This document shows positions 8,101-13,873 of a stretch of DNA of 16,565 nucleotides, piece by piece. The notes under the pieces were generated by a model. That model saw only the letters and a program-made list of their open reading frames with translations, was not told where the DNA came from and did no database searches. The first letter of the stretch is position 1. Each line of letters starts with the position of its first letter. A program made the position numbers and the translations under genes. Where the stretch lies: positions 1 to 16,565 of the forward strand of contig CABVAP010000041.1 in assembly GCA_902496345.1 (NCBI GenBank). The letters run 5' to 3'. The stretch is from an uncultured Eubacteriales bacterium. Its GTDB lineage: Bacteria; Bacillota; Clostridia; Lachnospirales; CAG-274.

Positions 8101-8392
8101 TTTCAGAGCCAGCGTCAATACCCATAATACCGGCAACGTTAGACATAGATTGTTGAAATTCACCATAAGTCTTTACACAGCTACTAGCAATTGCCCCCAT
8201 AGCTGCCACACCGGCAGCACTTACAGCAGCTGCAGTCTTTGCCATTTTAGAAAGAGAGCTGTCCACTTTCTGGACAGCAGCCTCTGTGTTTTTAACTCGT
8301 TCTTTAAATATTAAGGCTTTTTTTCCAGCCTCTGATAGTTTCGGAGTAAATTTATCTTGTAAATTCAAAATAGCATTTATTTTTTTACCCAT
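5138..8392 (-). CDS. Tail tape measure protein (TP901 family)
   Basis: The largest gene here. Tape measure proteins fill the tail tube, set its length and are ejected with the DNA. The 1084-residue product has an N-terminal coiled-coil segment (about 1-75). The TP901-type core (about 80-390) contains MGIDAGSETYKKLESAAREAG, ALSYMALAGWSVEDSMNGL, GALLGVLANRGIKGSEAGNAL and ITVGQKFEPYITKFLNWF. Two hydrophobic stretches lie near 421-456 and 476-499, followed by a long helical region. The C-terminal portion has FGGGPTTINEHGYEIVDLPAGTRIYPH, common at tape measure ends. The start ATG overlaps the stop of the frameshifted chaperone extension (TAATG) and has AAGGGGTGA upstream. At this length a tail of moderate size is expected. 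Confidence 0.95.
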   Translation of the reverse strand: MGKKINAILNLQDKFTPKLSEAGKKALIFKERVKNTEAAVQKVDSSLSKMAKTAAAVSAAGVAAMGAIASSCVKTYGEFQQSMSNVAGIMGIDAGSETYKKLESAAREAGKSTTKTAQESADALSYMALAGWSVEDSMNGLMPILRASEATGADLATTSDLVTDSMSALGLQTKDLQGYLDVCARAQNKSNTSLTQMQEAYIGCGGTFKMFGTKLDESGALLGVLANRGIKGSEAGNALQSTLINLTKKSGESAKAMEEIGVSAYDSKGKFKGITTVLRDVQKATAGMSEEQRNTYLTMIGGKNQLTTLNALLSGLSTTTSEGKNEFDALRAELQKCDGALDKMANTMTDNYAGALARAGSAVDDLKITVGQKFEPYITKFLNWFSEKLPNVTQKVSNWLERNIPKAVKFCKSAFETIKPAISFVINNFSKLISVAAGVVVGLKAFSVITKVVALYKKLQAAGSALKVVQLALNSSMLACPITWIAAGIATITAGILLYKDAVAKAKEEDLAKHFGNIELSAEECTKTIQSLFGQQVYSETENATAAYEAVQKSIESLSDSSKELNKLNFRLSIDPKSVTKDEYLKVADEYVKNMNEAIKDQQYNLDLGIKLMISDTTLATTFGKDATKFYGILADKCTDLGTKLKKAVENAYKHNWDFDSSEAVAAILKEQAEIQDKIATAQSEARLDTLKYDFANGDLSAESLKTLTETSKEEIGKLKEAYNQTRIDTIASAKLTYGNDFEKIAQITAEANETYAKKISELEGKGIALEGSSIVTAYKKEFEDAAKQFEDIANSTLNQKDVYGFIDDFNNGKLSAEQIEKNLENIGNAAVEATSINSVQRENIAELYEAMKDDVEAMREDVKNLETIPEELQKTLIQADIIGAVGGDEDSKEHLASMLVAKSLSPEKAKELFNASEKFGENCPKGIFSNKNVQNGLTAADNFRKVLSERLSQPYTINADVKINFNKPTVPKLYDSPMDNFWKSPFNGRKVDTGNNKTDTNATGTTYFGGGPTTINEHGYEIVDLPAGTRIYPHNTSEKMMNEKQPINVSVIVQGNIFGIDDAIEIIGSRVCDRIVETVNCTA

Positions 8393-8553
8393 TAAAATTC
8401 ACCCCTTTGTGGTGTTCTTTCCTCATAGTATAGTGCCATAGCGTGATAGTAGAACCTTTTTCCAAGGGGTCCAGATGATAAAATAACATCTGGAGCAATC
8501 CCCCTTGTTGCCCAAAAAGCAAGCATATTTAGTTCACTATCCGCCTTAATTAG
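8392..8553 (-). CDS. -1 frameshift extension of the tail assembly chaperone
   Basis: Directly after the chaperone stop the -1 frame is open for 53 codons and ends exactly at the tape measure start (TAATG overlap). The translated part (ELNMLAFWATRGIAPDVIL, then FYYHAMALYYEER) is a coherent helical segment like the T part of G/GT-type chaperones, which recruits tail tube subunits. It has no start codon or ribosome site in a suitable place and can only be made by slippage at the heptamer 8553-8559. A fusion product of about 207 residues is predicted. A gene between chaperone and tape measure made by frameshift is the rule in long-tailed phages, which supports the call. Confidence 0.85.
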   Translation of the reverse strand, partial: LIKADSELNMLAFWATRGIAPDVILSSGPLGKRFYYHAMALYYEERTPQRGEF

Positions 8554-9014
8554 TTTTTTATCTTTTCATCAGCGTTGTCTTCTTTCTCATCATCAAAGAA
8601 ATTTACAATTTTCGGACCGATTTCAAAAATTTCATCTGTATCGAAAATAGCCGAAACTGTGTCATAAGGATAAGAAACATTAATGCTGTCTTGTAATTCT
8701 TTGCTATGTAACATAGGACAACAATCATATATAATTTTGATAAACCCGTCCATAAGGTCAACATAGCTACCTGTTTTAGCTACGTCAGAAAATCTAACTT
8801 TCTGTTCATCAGTAGGGTTTTTAACAACGATACTAGCACCAAGACTTTTAACATAAATCTCTTTTGTTGCGTTTCTTCTTCCTTCTTTTTCAAGTTTCTT
8901 TCTTACAAGCTGTTCAAGTGTTACGAATTTCCCTGTTGTATTAGTTTCTTGTTCATTTTCAACATTTGCTAAATTTTCTGTATCCATTTGTAATATATTT
9001 TTTTCTTGTTCCAT
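8550..9014 (-). CDS. Tail assembly chaperone (XkdN-like, G-type product)
   Basis: Chaperone that coats the tape measure during tail assembly; it is not part of the finished virion. The 154-residue product has an acidic, disordered N-terminus, then FVTLEQLVRKKLEKEGRRNATKEIYVKSLGASIVVKNPTDEQ, a layout seen in XkdN-type proteins. A helical part follows (VRFSDVAKTGSYVDLMDGFIKIIYDCCP) and the end is acidic-basic (DDEKEDNADEKIKN). Position right before the tape measure and the slippery site at its last codons fit this role. A good Shine-Dalgarno (AGGAGGTTATTAAAATG) supports the start. Confidence 0.85.
   Translation of the reverse strand: MEQEKNILQMDTENLANVENEQETNTTGKFVTLEQLVRKKLEKEGRRNATKEIYVKSLGASIVVKNPTDEQKVRFSDVAKTGSYVDLMDGFIKIIYDCCPMLHSKELQDSINVSYPYDTVSAIFDTDEIFEIGPKIVNFFDDEKEDNADEKIKN
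8553..8559 (-). promoter_or_regulatory. Programmed -1 ribosomal frameshift site A AAA AAC
   Basis: The last sense codons of the chaperone read ATA AAA AAC TAA, so the heptamer A AAA AAC stands in the zero frame as X XXY YYZ, one of the most efficient known slippery sites, with a stop right behind it. No close downstream hairpin is obvious; the only clear one (CCAGATG/CATCTGG) lies about 70 bases away. Confidence 0.85.
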
Positions 9015-9026
9015 TTTAATAACCTC

Positions 9027-9362
9027 CTAATTTTCAATAACTAATTTACAATAAATTTCTACAATATCATTCTTTTGATAATGAGGCATAAAGTACATAA
9101 TTTCGTATTTCTGCCCTTTAAACATAAAATACATATCCGGTGTTATATTTTTAATAGCACCTTTTCTAATTGTTACTTTGTGGCTTGTCTTGCTTCGTAA
9201 AGCCTCTCCGGTAACTTTTTCTTCCATATTTCCGGATTTAAGGGGAACTATCTCACCCCAAACCGACTTTATTTTCTCATAAGAAAATGTCAGTTCACCG
9301 AATTCATTTTCTTTTTCAGTCTTTCCAAAAATGTCAAGTCGGTTTCTAAGTCTTTCAATCAT
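9027..9362 (-). CDS. Head closure protein (gp16/HK97 gp7-like head-tail adaptor)
   Basis: Neck protein of the SPP1 gp16 / head-tail adaptor family, a ring that closes the head below the connector. The 111-residue product begins MIERLRNRLDIFGKTEKENEFGE, the usual first strand and loop. It continues with VWGEIVPLKSGNMEEK (the widely conserved VWAEI-type motif) and ends with the barrel strands MYFMFKGQKYEIMYFM and DIVEIYCKLV. The ATG at 9362 is preferred, with AGTGAGG 9 bases upstream; ATG 9368 and GTG 9377 are in frame as well. It overlaps the end of the connector gene, a coupled arrangement typical of neck genes. Confidence 0.85.
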   Translation of the reverse strand: MIERLRNRLDIFGKTEKENEFGELTFSYEKIKSVWGEIVPLKSGNMEEKVTGEALRSKTSHKVTIRKGAIKNITPDMYFMFKGQKYEIMYFMPHYQKNDIVEIYCKLVIEN

Positions 9363-9633
9363 TGTCATCAACCTCACTAAGTTGTAATTGTGTAATAAGG
9401 CTTTTTATCGGATAAGACGTTTTTTCGTTACTTTTAGGACTCATAAAACTTCTGTCTTCGTATAAATTAGCGACAATGCTCAGTAACAACAACTTGTGTG
9501 ATGACTTGCTTTCGTCAAAGTTTCCGATTGCGTTTATAATGTACTCTTTCGCTGTAGCGATGAGCATATTTATAAGTTCGTCATCGTCATCAAAATCAAT
9601 TTTCAAATAATTTTTAACGGTGCTTAAATCCAA
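9355..9633 (-). CDS. Head-tail connector protein (HK97 gp6-like)
   Basis: Connector ring protein that docks on the portal. The product, about 92 residues, shows the family signature: first helix LSTVKNYLKIDFDDDDELINMLIATAKEYIINAIG, then a helix with SKSSHKLLLLSIVANLYEDRSF and a C-terminal helix LITQLQLSEV. A TTG start at 9633 fits best because GGAGGTGA lies 7 bases upstream; the longer frame starting at 9660 would translate the terminator and ribosome site. A 250-base gap holding two hairpins and a candidate sRNA separates it from the capsid gene, whereas these two genes normally abut. Confidence 0.85.
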   Translation of the reverse strand: MDLSTVKNYLKIDFDDDDELINMLIATAKEYIINAIGNFDESKSSHKLLLLSIVANLYEDRSFMSPKSNEKTSYPIKSLITQLQLSEVDDND

Positions 9634-9646
9634 AAAAATCACCTCC

Positions 9647-9691
9647 AATAAAAAAAGCACTTGAAAATATTTTTCAAATGCCTTTGTGCTT
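9647..9691 (-). terminator. Hairpin with U-tract directly before the connector ribosome site
   Basis: On the minus strand an outer stem AAGCAC/GTGCTT (9686-9691 with 9655-9660) encloses an inner stem TTGAAAA/TTTTCAA and is followed by TTTTTTATT, then by GGAGG of the next gene. It reads as an intrinsic terminator placed in the leader of the connector gene. Confidence 0.65.
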
Positions 9692-9755
9692 AATATTTTT
9701 TATTAATTGACGAATAATTGTGATATTATATCTTCGTTGTTATTACCCAAAGTAA

Positions 9756-9833
9756 CAAAAAGACCAAGAGTTTCCCCCTCTTGGTCTTTCTTGTGTTTAA
9801 ATGGAAATATAACAAATTTATCGACTTTGTTAC
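9756..9833 (-). ncRNA. Candidate small RNA between capsid and connector genes, about 78 nt
   Basis: A transcript starting near 9833 (about 7 bases after a consensus promoter) and ending at the strong hairpin 9759-9789 would be about 78 nt. It folds into a 5' hairpin (TAACAAA/TTTGTTA arms) and a 3' terminator hairpin with an A/U-rich single strand between them. It has no start codon with a ribosome site and no reading frame of note. Promoter plus terminator in a 110-base space argues for a discrete small RNA. Target and function are unknown. No known RNA family is recognised. Confidence 0.6.
9757..9789. terminator. Strong 12-bp terminator hairpin after the capsid gene
   Basis: Perfect 12-bp stem AAAGACCAAGAG/CTCTTGGTCTTT (9759-9770 and 9778-9789) with a 7-base loop; five U residues follow on the minus strand and a U-rich tail on the plus strand. 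It could end both the capsid transcript and the candidate sRNA. Confidence 0.85.
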
Positions 9834-9839
9834 GATATA

Positions 9840-9868
9840 ATTATATCCCAAATTCAAATAAATATCAA
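9840..9868 (-). promoter_or_regulatory. Sigma-70-type promoter for the candidate sRNA
   Basis: On the minus strand TTGATA (9863-9868), exactly 17 bases, TATAAT (9840-9845). The -10 box lies within a perfect 14-bp palindrome GATATAATTATATC, which may be an operator. It sits about 20 bases after the frameshift-extended end of the capsid gene. Confidence 0.72.
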
Positions 9869-9884
9869 GCATTTTTTGATTTTT

Positions 9885-9953
9885 TTATGAAACTGTAACA
9901 GCTTTAGTTTTTGATTTAGTAGAAGAATTTGTTGCTGTCACAGAAACTACTCC
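9885..9953 (-). CDS. Possible -1 frame C-terminal extension of the major capsid protein
   Basis: The capsid frame ends at a TAG right after a run of five G (codons GTG GGG GAG TAG). In the -1 frame the sequence stays open for 22 more codons, reading GVVSVTATNSSTK and on to AVTVS before a TAA. The residues (Val, Thr, Ser, Ala, Lys) look like ordinary coding sequence and like the low-complexity ends of many capsid proteins. One extra G would join the two frames. It may be produced by slippage on the G run, or reflect a natural or assembly indel. Confidence 0.5.
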   Translation of the reverse strand, partial: GVVSVTATNSSTKSKTKAVTVS

Positions 9954-11107
9954 CCCACTGGCATTTCAGCGTATATATAACACTTGTCACTTTCGTCACA
10001 TTGAATAACGTCAATAAATTCAATAATTCTAGCAATAGTAGTGTTCGACATAAAGCCAGCTTCTGTTGATGTTGCAAAAGCCATACGATTAAGGTCACAA
10101 ACTTTTACAGCGTCTTTTAAATTGCCGTAAATAAAAGGAATTTTGCTCGCTGTCGTTGGAAATAACGCATTTGAAAATGCTTCAACAGGATAACCGCCTA
10201 AGAATTTTCTAGTTGGGTTTGTTGGGTCCGGCTGTAAAATCGGTCTGCCCTGTCCGTCAACAGCACTATCAAGCATATCCCAACCGTCTTGGTTAGTTAC
10301 TATAACGGTGTTGTATAAAGAACTTGGGTCTAAGTCCTTATTGATAGAGCTTTTGAGAGCTTTCCAGTCAGCAATAGTCTTAACAGATTTACCTTTTTTA
10401 AGTGTTTCAAAAATGATTTTATTTTCTGTTAAAACGGCTTTTTTTGCAAAGATTTCAGCGATATAAGCAACAAGATTTTCGTCACTTAAGTTGATTAAAG
10501 TGTTAGATAACTTCATAAACGCTGCTTTTTCCTTTAAAGAAAAAGTAATATTTTTGAACTTAACTTCTGTCTGTTCAGTTCCGTCTGTGCCGTCTGCAAA
10601 GTCAACAAGTTCCGTAAGTGTTTCAAAGTTTTCAATAGGAATAGAACCGGTAAGACCAGAAACAGCCATTTCACCGACAATAGTTCTTGCTGATTTAAGC
10701 TCACGCATTTTTCTGATAATTGTCGTTCTAATATCCTGTGGAATTATGTAACCCTCACCATTTTCACCAGACGTGTTTTCTGTCGTTGGTAACAATAAAG
10801 CGTTTTCAGCATCTGTCAAAGACTTTCTTGTCATTTTCTTGATGATTGCTCTAATCGTATTAGCTGCATTAGCCGTTTTCGCTGTTTCCTGTTCAGTTTG
10901 AACTGTGGTTCTGTCTTGAATAGTTTTTTCTTCAAGTTCCTTTTCTTCATCGGCTTCAAGTTCTTCTTGTAGCTGGATTTGTTTTTTATAGTCCCTAAGT
11001 TCTTTCATTTTTTCCTCAGCTTCGGCTGTCTTGCCCTCATTAAGAATTTTTTCAACGTCATTTCTTAATGTTTCAAGTTTCTGCTTCATCTCAATACTTT
11101 TTTTCAT
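9947..11107 (-). CDS. Major capsid protein (HK97 fold)
   Basis: Main subunit of the icosahedral head. The N-terminal 65 residues from the ATG at 11107 are a charged coiled coil (MKQKLETLRNDVEKILNEG and on to EELEADEEKELEEK) like the scaffolding delta domain that a phage protease removes during maturation. The rest has HK97-fold signatures: GEGYIIPQDIRTTIIRKMREL, MAVSGLTGSIPIENFETL, FKNITFSLKEKAAFMKLSNTLI, YNTVIVTNQDGWDMLDSAVDGQGRPIL, and PFIYGNLKDAVKVCDLNRMAF near the end. ATG 11107 has GGAGG 7 bases upstream and is preferred over 11131. A protease gene is not seen nearby. It is placed after the tail tube gene, an unusual position. See the separate entry for a possible frameshifted end. Confidence 0.95.
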   Translation of the reverse strand: MKKSIEMKQKLETLRNDVEKILNEGKTAEAEEKMKELRDYKKQIQLQEELEADEEKELEEKTIQDRTTVQTEQETAKTANAANTIRAIIKKMTRKSLTDAENALLLPTTENTSGENGEGYIIPQDIRTTIIRKMRELKSARTIVGEMAVSGLTGSIPIENFETLTELVDFADGTDGTEQTEVKFKNITFSLKEKAAFMKLSNTLINLSDENLVAYIAEIFAKKAVLTENKIIFETLKKGKSVKTIADWKALKSSINKDLDPSSLYNTVIVTNQDGWDMLDSAVDGQGRPILQPDPTNPTRKFLGGYPVEAFSNALFPTTASKIPFIYGNLKDAVKVCDLNRMAFATSTEAGFMSNTTIARIIEFIDVIQCDESDKCYIYAEMPVGE

Positions 11108-11120
11108 TTTAATACCTCCA

Positions 11121-11549
11121 TTATCTATCAATCTTTGATAAAACTTCGCAACCTGTGAACGTAAATGGCATACTTCTTGTCACAAGCTTCTTTGACTCCC
11201 ACTCAGCCACAGCAACCTCGGTAAATTGAACACCTGTGAATAAAAATTGCTCTGTTTTGTTGGTGTTCGGATTTGTCAAGGTCGTTGAAATTTTAATATC
11301 TGGTGTAGTTCCGTTCTGATAATTAGTTATAATATCAACATCAATGCCGGTATCAATCTTTGCACCCTCTAAAGTGCCAGAGCCATCATACCCCGTATAG
11401 ACGTGGTGTGAACAGTAGTCGCCAACTGGTGCAAAATCTTCATACTGACCTGTCATCTTGATTGAAACCTTGTTGATTTCAATAGCAAAAGTGTTGTTGA
11501 TAAACACTTGCCCAGATGTTCCCTGTAAAAATTTGCTATCATCAAACAT
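11121..11549 (-). CDS. Tail tube protein (XkdM-like)
   Basis: Subunit of the inner tail tube of a contractile tail, the conduit for DNA. The 142-residue product resembles XkdM (DUF2001): SGQVFINNTFAIEINKVSIKMTGQYEDFAPVGDY is the family's opening strands, HVYTGYDGSGTLEGAKIDT a typical loop and strand, and FTGVQFTEVAVAEWESKKLVTRSMPFTFTG the closing strands. It follows the sheath gene by 12 bases as in PBSX-type phages, with AGGAGGTTAGAAA before the ATG. The capsid gene follows only 13 bases downstream of its stop, an arrangement not typical for the class. Confidence 0.9.
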   Translation of the reverse strand: MFDDSKFLQGTSGQVFINNTFAIEINKVSIKMTGQYEDFAPVGDYCSHHVYTGYDGSGTLEGAKIDTGIDVDIITNYQNGTTPDIKISTTLTNPNTNKTEQFLFTGVQFTEVAVAEWESKKLVTRSMPFTFTGCEVLSKIDR

Positions 11550-11561
11550 TTTCTAACCTCC

Positions 11562-12659
11562 TTACATAATAGTAACTGTGAATTTTAAGTTTTCCATAGA
11601 ATTAAGAATTTTAATGTCAGCAGTCAAGAAAACTGTTCGTTTGAACGTTCTCGCCTTAACCTCATCATCAGACCACGTTGCAGCCTCTGTTTTACCAACA
11701 CCAATCCAAGCAGCACGTTGAGAGTCAACATCAATCTGACACTTGTTGTCATATTCAGAGTCAAGAATATCTTCATCTTCAAGCGTTCTAAAGTATTCAT
11801 TAATAGCACCGATAAATAAAAGCTGGTTGATATATTTGTTTTTGAACTTGCCTTGATATGTATTTTCAAAAACGTTTTTAATGTCGTCTTTCATAAGGTC
11901 CATAGCCTCAATAGTTTCGATATATTGCATATCTTCGGTGGCTGTGTTTCCGTCAAGTGTTGTAAGTGAGTTTATACCGGTAAGTATTTTCACTTTGCCA
12001 TTTGAATTTGTAATAACAAGTTGACCCTCACTTACAGCCGTATCTAGGTCGTCAACTTCTTCACAGCTGTCAAGTTCTGTTAATTGATAGTTGGTAACGC
12101 TTCGGGTGCAATTACAACCGGCAAGAATACCAAGTAAATAAGGCATAATCTCCGTATCTGCAAGAGCCTCACCGTCTAAAGATGTAGCAGCTTGTGAAAA
12201 ATAAACATAATGCTTAGAGTCAACACCCTTTTTGTTTCCTAAAACTTTGTAACTGCGATTATCTTTTTCCATTGATTTTATCCAGCTAGCAAGGTCATCT
12301 TTTAAAGCATCATCAGGGACAGCAATCCAGCCTTGTTCTCTTATAGAAGTAAGGGCATTTGTAAACAATGCAAGATTTTCAAAGTTTTTAGCAATAATAG
12401 CAATAACCTCATAAGGTGCAGATTTAAAACAGTTCTTGATATGCTTAAGATTTTCTTTTCTAGCCTCTGTTTTAAAAAATTCACCGTCATAGTCAGAATT
12501 GACTTGACTTACATCGTTGTAAATAAAACACTCTGTTTTCTTCAGCTCACCAATGGTATCATCGGCAAGAAATAAAACAGCTGTTCCTCGCTCACTTCTC
12601 TGCATAAGAGTTGTGGCAAGTTGTTTAAAATCAATAAAAACTTCTGGTTTTGTAGCCAT
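11562..12659 (-). CDS. Contractile tail sheath protein (XkdK-like)
   Basis: Sheath subunit that surrounds the tube and contracts on infection; it makes the phage a myovirus type. The 365-residue product starts with VFIDFKQLATTLMQRSERGTAVLFL, the XkdK-type opening. It has a central region with VIAIIAKNFENLALFTNAL and HYVYFSQAATSLDGEALAD followed by GILAGCNCTRSVTNYQLTEL. Its C-terminal domain contains GKVKILTGINSLTT, NQLLFIGAINEYFR and a last strand ENLKFTVTIM, the part that usually interlocks neighbouring subunits. A strong GGAGG lies 8 bases before the ATG. A weak terminator and the HicAB module lie directly upstream, so it heads its own block with the tube gene. Confidence 0.92.
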   Translation of the reverse strand: MATKPEVFIDFKQLATTLMQRSERGTAVLFLADDTIGELKKTECFIYNDVSQVNSDYDGEFFKTEARKENLKHIKNCFKSAPYEVIAIIAKNFENLALFTNALTSIREQGWIAVPDDALKDDLASWIKSMEKDNRSYKVLGNKKGVDSKHYVYFSQAATSLDGEALADTEIMPYLLGILAGCNCTRSVTNYQLTELDSCEEVDDLDTAVSEGQLVITNSNGKVKILTGINSLTTLDGNTATEDMQYIETIEAMDLMKDDIKNVFENTYQGKFKNKYINQLLFIGAINEYFRTLEDEDILDSEYDNKCQIDVDSQRAAWIGVGKTEAATWSDDEVKARTFKRTVFLTADIKILNSMENLKFTVTIM

Positions 12660-12691
12660 TTTTTTAGCCTCCTTATAAATTTTTATATAAT

Positions 12692-12729
12692 AAAAAAAAG
12701 AGCCTCTTTTTAAAAGAAACCCTTTCTTT
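12692..12729 (-). terminator. Tandem weak hairpins with U-tract between hicB and the sheath gene
   Basis: On the minus strand AAAGAAA/TTTCTTT and then AAAAAG/CTTTTT stems are followed by eight U residues. They sit 25-60 bases after the hicB stop and just before the sheath leader. Stems are A/T-rich, so efficiency is doubtful. Confidence 0.5.
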
Positions 12730-12751
12730 GATTAACAAAATAATAAATAAA

Positions 12752-13153
12752 TTACTTTAATAACAATTTTTCCTGTAATGCCTCTTGTAGTACAGCCGAA
12801 AAATTTATATTCGCCAATTCAGCTTTAGTATTTAACCAAGCAGGAATAGTACAATTTTTTCTAACTGCTTTAGCTCCATATTTTTCAGCATAACTATCCA
12901 TATCCAAAACGATAAGATTTACAAATCCATTTTCATATTCATCAGCTTTAATATCATTTTGATTACTTGCAATAGGTATTTCTTCTCCTTCTTCAAGGGA
13001 AGTTAATACCCACCCACTTGCAGCATCAATAGCCATTTCTAAAGCTTCAGCAAAATCTTTTCCCTCTGTTACACAACCTTTAAAATCAGGCACAATAACA
13101 GTAAATGAACCATCTTCATCTGGATAAAAACAAGCAGGATATACTAACTTCAT
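12752..13153 (-). CDS. hicB: HicB antitoxin
   Basis: Antitoxin of the HicAB type II system. It masks the HicA active site and represses the operon. The 133-residue product has the partial RNase H-like HicB fold: KLVYPACFYPDEDGSFTVIVPDFKGCVTEGKDFAEALEMA, the hallmark F-V-PD--GC-T-G---EA pattern. It ends with a C-terminal DNA-binding helix pair (AVRKNCTIPAWLNTKAELANINFSAVLQEALQEKL) of ribbon-helix-helix type. It follows hicA by 51 bases with its own GGAGG site. Both genes are intact. HicAB modules are known for phage-related roles such as stabilisation or superinfection defence, but the placement inside a tail operon is noteworthy. Confidence 0.94.
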   Translation of the reverse strand: MKLVYPACFYPDEDGSFTVIVPDFKGCVTEGKDFAEALEMAIDAASGWVLTSLEEGEEIPIASNQNDIKADEYENGFVNLIVLDMDSYAEKYGAKAVRKNCTIPAWLNTKAELANINFSAVLQEALQEKLLLK

Positions 13154-13204
13154 TCAAGCAACCTCCTTTATAACACTATATATTTTAACAAATGGCAAGG
13201 GCTT

Positions 13205-13387
13205 TTATTCAAGCCCCGCCTGTTTGAGTATTGATTTAGCTGTTTTGAGTTTAAAATCAGTATTGTGACGAGGTACTGTAACTTTTCCCTCTTTTGTTGG
13301 GTGTTCATATTGATAATGTGAACCTTTTACGCCTACAAGATACCAGCCGTCTTTTTTTAAAATTTTTTCTATTTCTCTGAATTTCAT
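13205..13387 (-). CDS. hicA: HicA mRNA interferase toxin
   Basis: Small double-stranded-RNA-binding-fold toxin that cleaves mRNA and tmRNA. The 60-residue product shows the complete family pattern: REIEKILKKDGWYLVGVKGSHYQYEHP with the catalytic histidine H24 in GSH, and VTVPRHNTDFKLKTAKSILKQAGL. Length is typical. A promoter with an operator lies directly upstream, and hicB follows in the usual toxin-first order. The active-site residue and frame are intact. Confidence 0.95.
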   Translation of the reverse strand: MKFREIEKILKKDGWYLVGVKGSHYQYEHPTKEGKVTVPRHNTDFKLKTAKSILKQAGLE

Positions 13388-13409
13388 CTATCAACCTCCT
13401 TACAATTAT

Positions 13410-13438
13410 ATTTTAACACGCATAATGCGTGTTGTCAA
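13410..13438 (-). promoter_or_regulatory. hicAB promoter with palindromic operator in the spacer
   Basis: On the minus strand TTGACA (13433-13438), 17-base spacer, TAAAAT (13410-13415). The spacer itself is ACACGCATTATGCGTGT, two perfect 8-base inverted arms about one central base, so a HicB dimer bound there would block RNA polymerase. The -35 box starts about 10 bases after the stop of the upstream tail gene. Confidence 0.9.
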
Positions 13439-13448
13439 GAGTTTTTAT

Positions 13449-13862
13449 TTATTTTTGATACAATTTTTCCATAGTTTCAATGTCTTTTTCGTCTATAAAT
13501 TCAAGTCCAAGACAGATATTGAAACTTACGTTTAAGATGTTGTCTTTTAACTTTTCAAACTCTAAATCATTGACATATATAGACGTTGTTTGGTTTATTT
13601 CAAGTGGCAACAAAAGCCCCTTTGAAATCTTATCTTGAACGTCCATTATCTCAACTTTGCCATTAGCGTATAAATATAGATTAAAATATACATTAAGTTC
13701 TTGTACTGCTGAACTAAAATGCTCGCTTTTAACCGTATCCATAAACATACGAAATGACGGTCTTTCAATAGGCTCATCAAAGTCGCTGTCAATAATTTTT
13801 AGTTTTGTTTTAGCTTTTATGAATTTACTGACAGCACCGTATATATCTTTTAAAGCAATCAA
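13449..13862 (-). CDS. Tail terminator / tail completion protein
   Basis: Neck-side protein that caps the tail tube and joins it to the head, of the small terminator type (DUF6838-like) found between gp10-like and sheath genes. The product begins IALKDIYGAVSKFIKAKT, the typical first helix. It continues with FDEPIERPSFRMFMDTVKSE, where the E/P-RPSF motif is characteristic, then strands LNVYFNLYLYANGKVEIMDVQDKIS and SIYVNDLEFEKLKDNILNVSFNICLGLEF. A TTG start at 13862 has AGGGGTGG 5 bases upstream; the GTG at 13871 lies inside that ribosome site. It follows the gp10-like gene with 11 bases between them. Confidence 0.8.
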   Translation of the reverse strand: MIALKDIYGAVSKFIKAKTKLKIIDSDFDEPIERPSFRMFMDTVKSEHFSSAVQELNVYFNLYLYANGKVEIMDVQDKISKGLLLPLEINQTTSIYVNDLEFEKLKDNILNVSFNICLGLEFIDEKDIETMEKLYQK

Positions 13863-13873
13863 TAAAACCACCC

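Noticed and set aside
8464..8492. CCAGATG/CATCTGG hairpin as stimulator of the chaperone frameshift
   Set aside because: It lies about 70 bases downstream of the slippery heptamer, whereas stimulatory structures normally begin 5-9 bases away.
9707..9898. 63-residue plus-strand frame between connector and capsid
   Set aside because: It has no ribosome site and runs through a 12-bp terminator hairpin; the translation is not protein-like.
9916..10098. 60-residue minus-strand frame overlapping the capsid 3' end
   Set aside because: It is an out-of-frame shadow of the capsid gene. The other alternative frame (-1, 9885-9953) is the one with coding-like composition.
11108..11131. Upstream extension of the capsid protein start (24 bases)
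   Set aside because: It would translate the GGAGG ribosome site of the ATG at 11107, which is ideally spaced.
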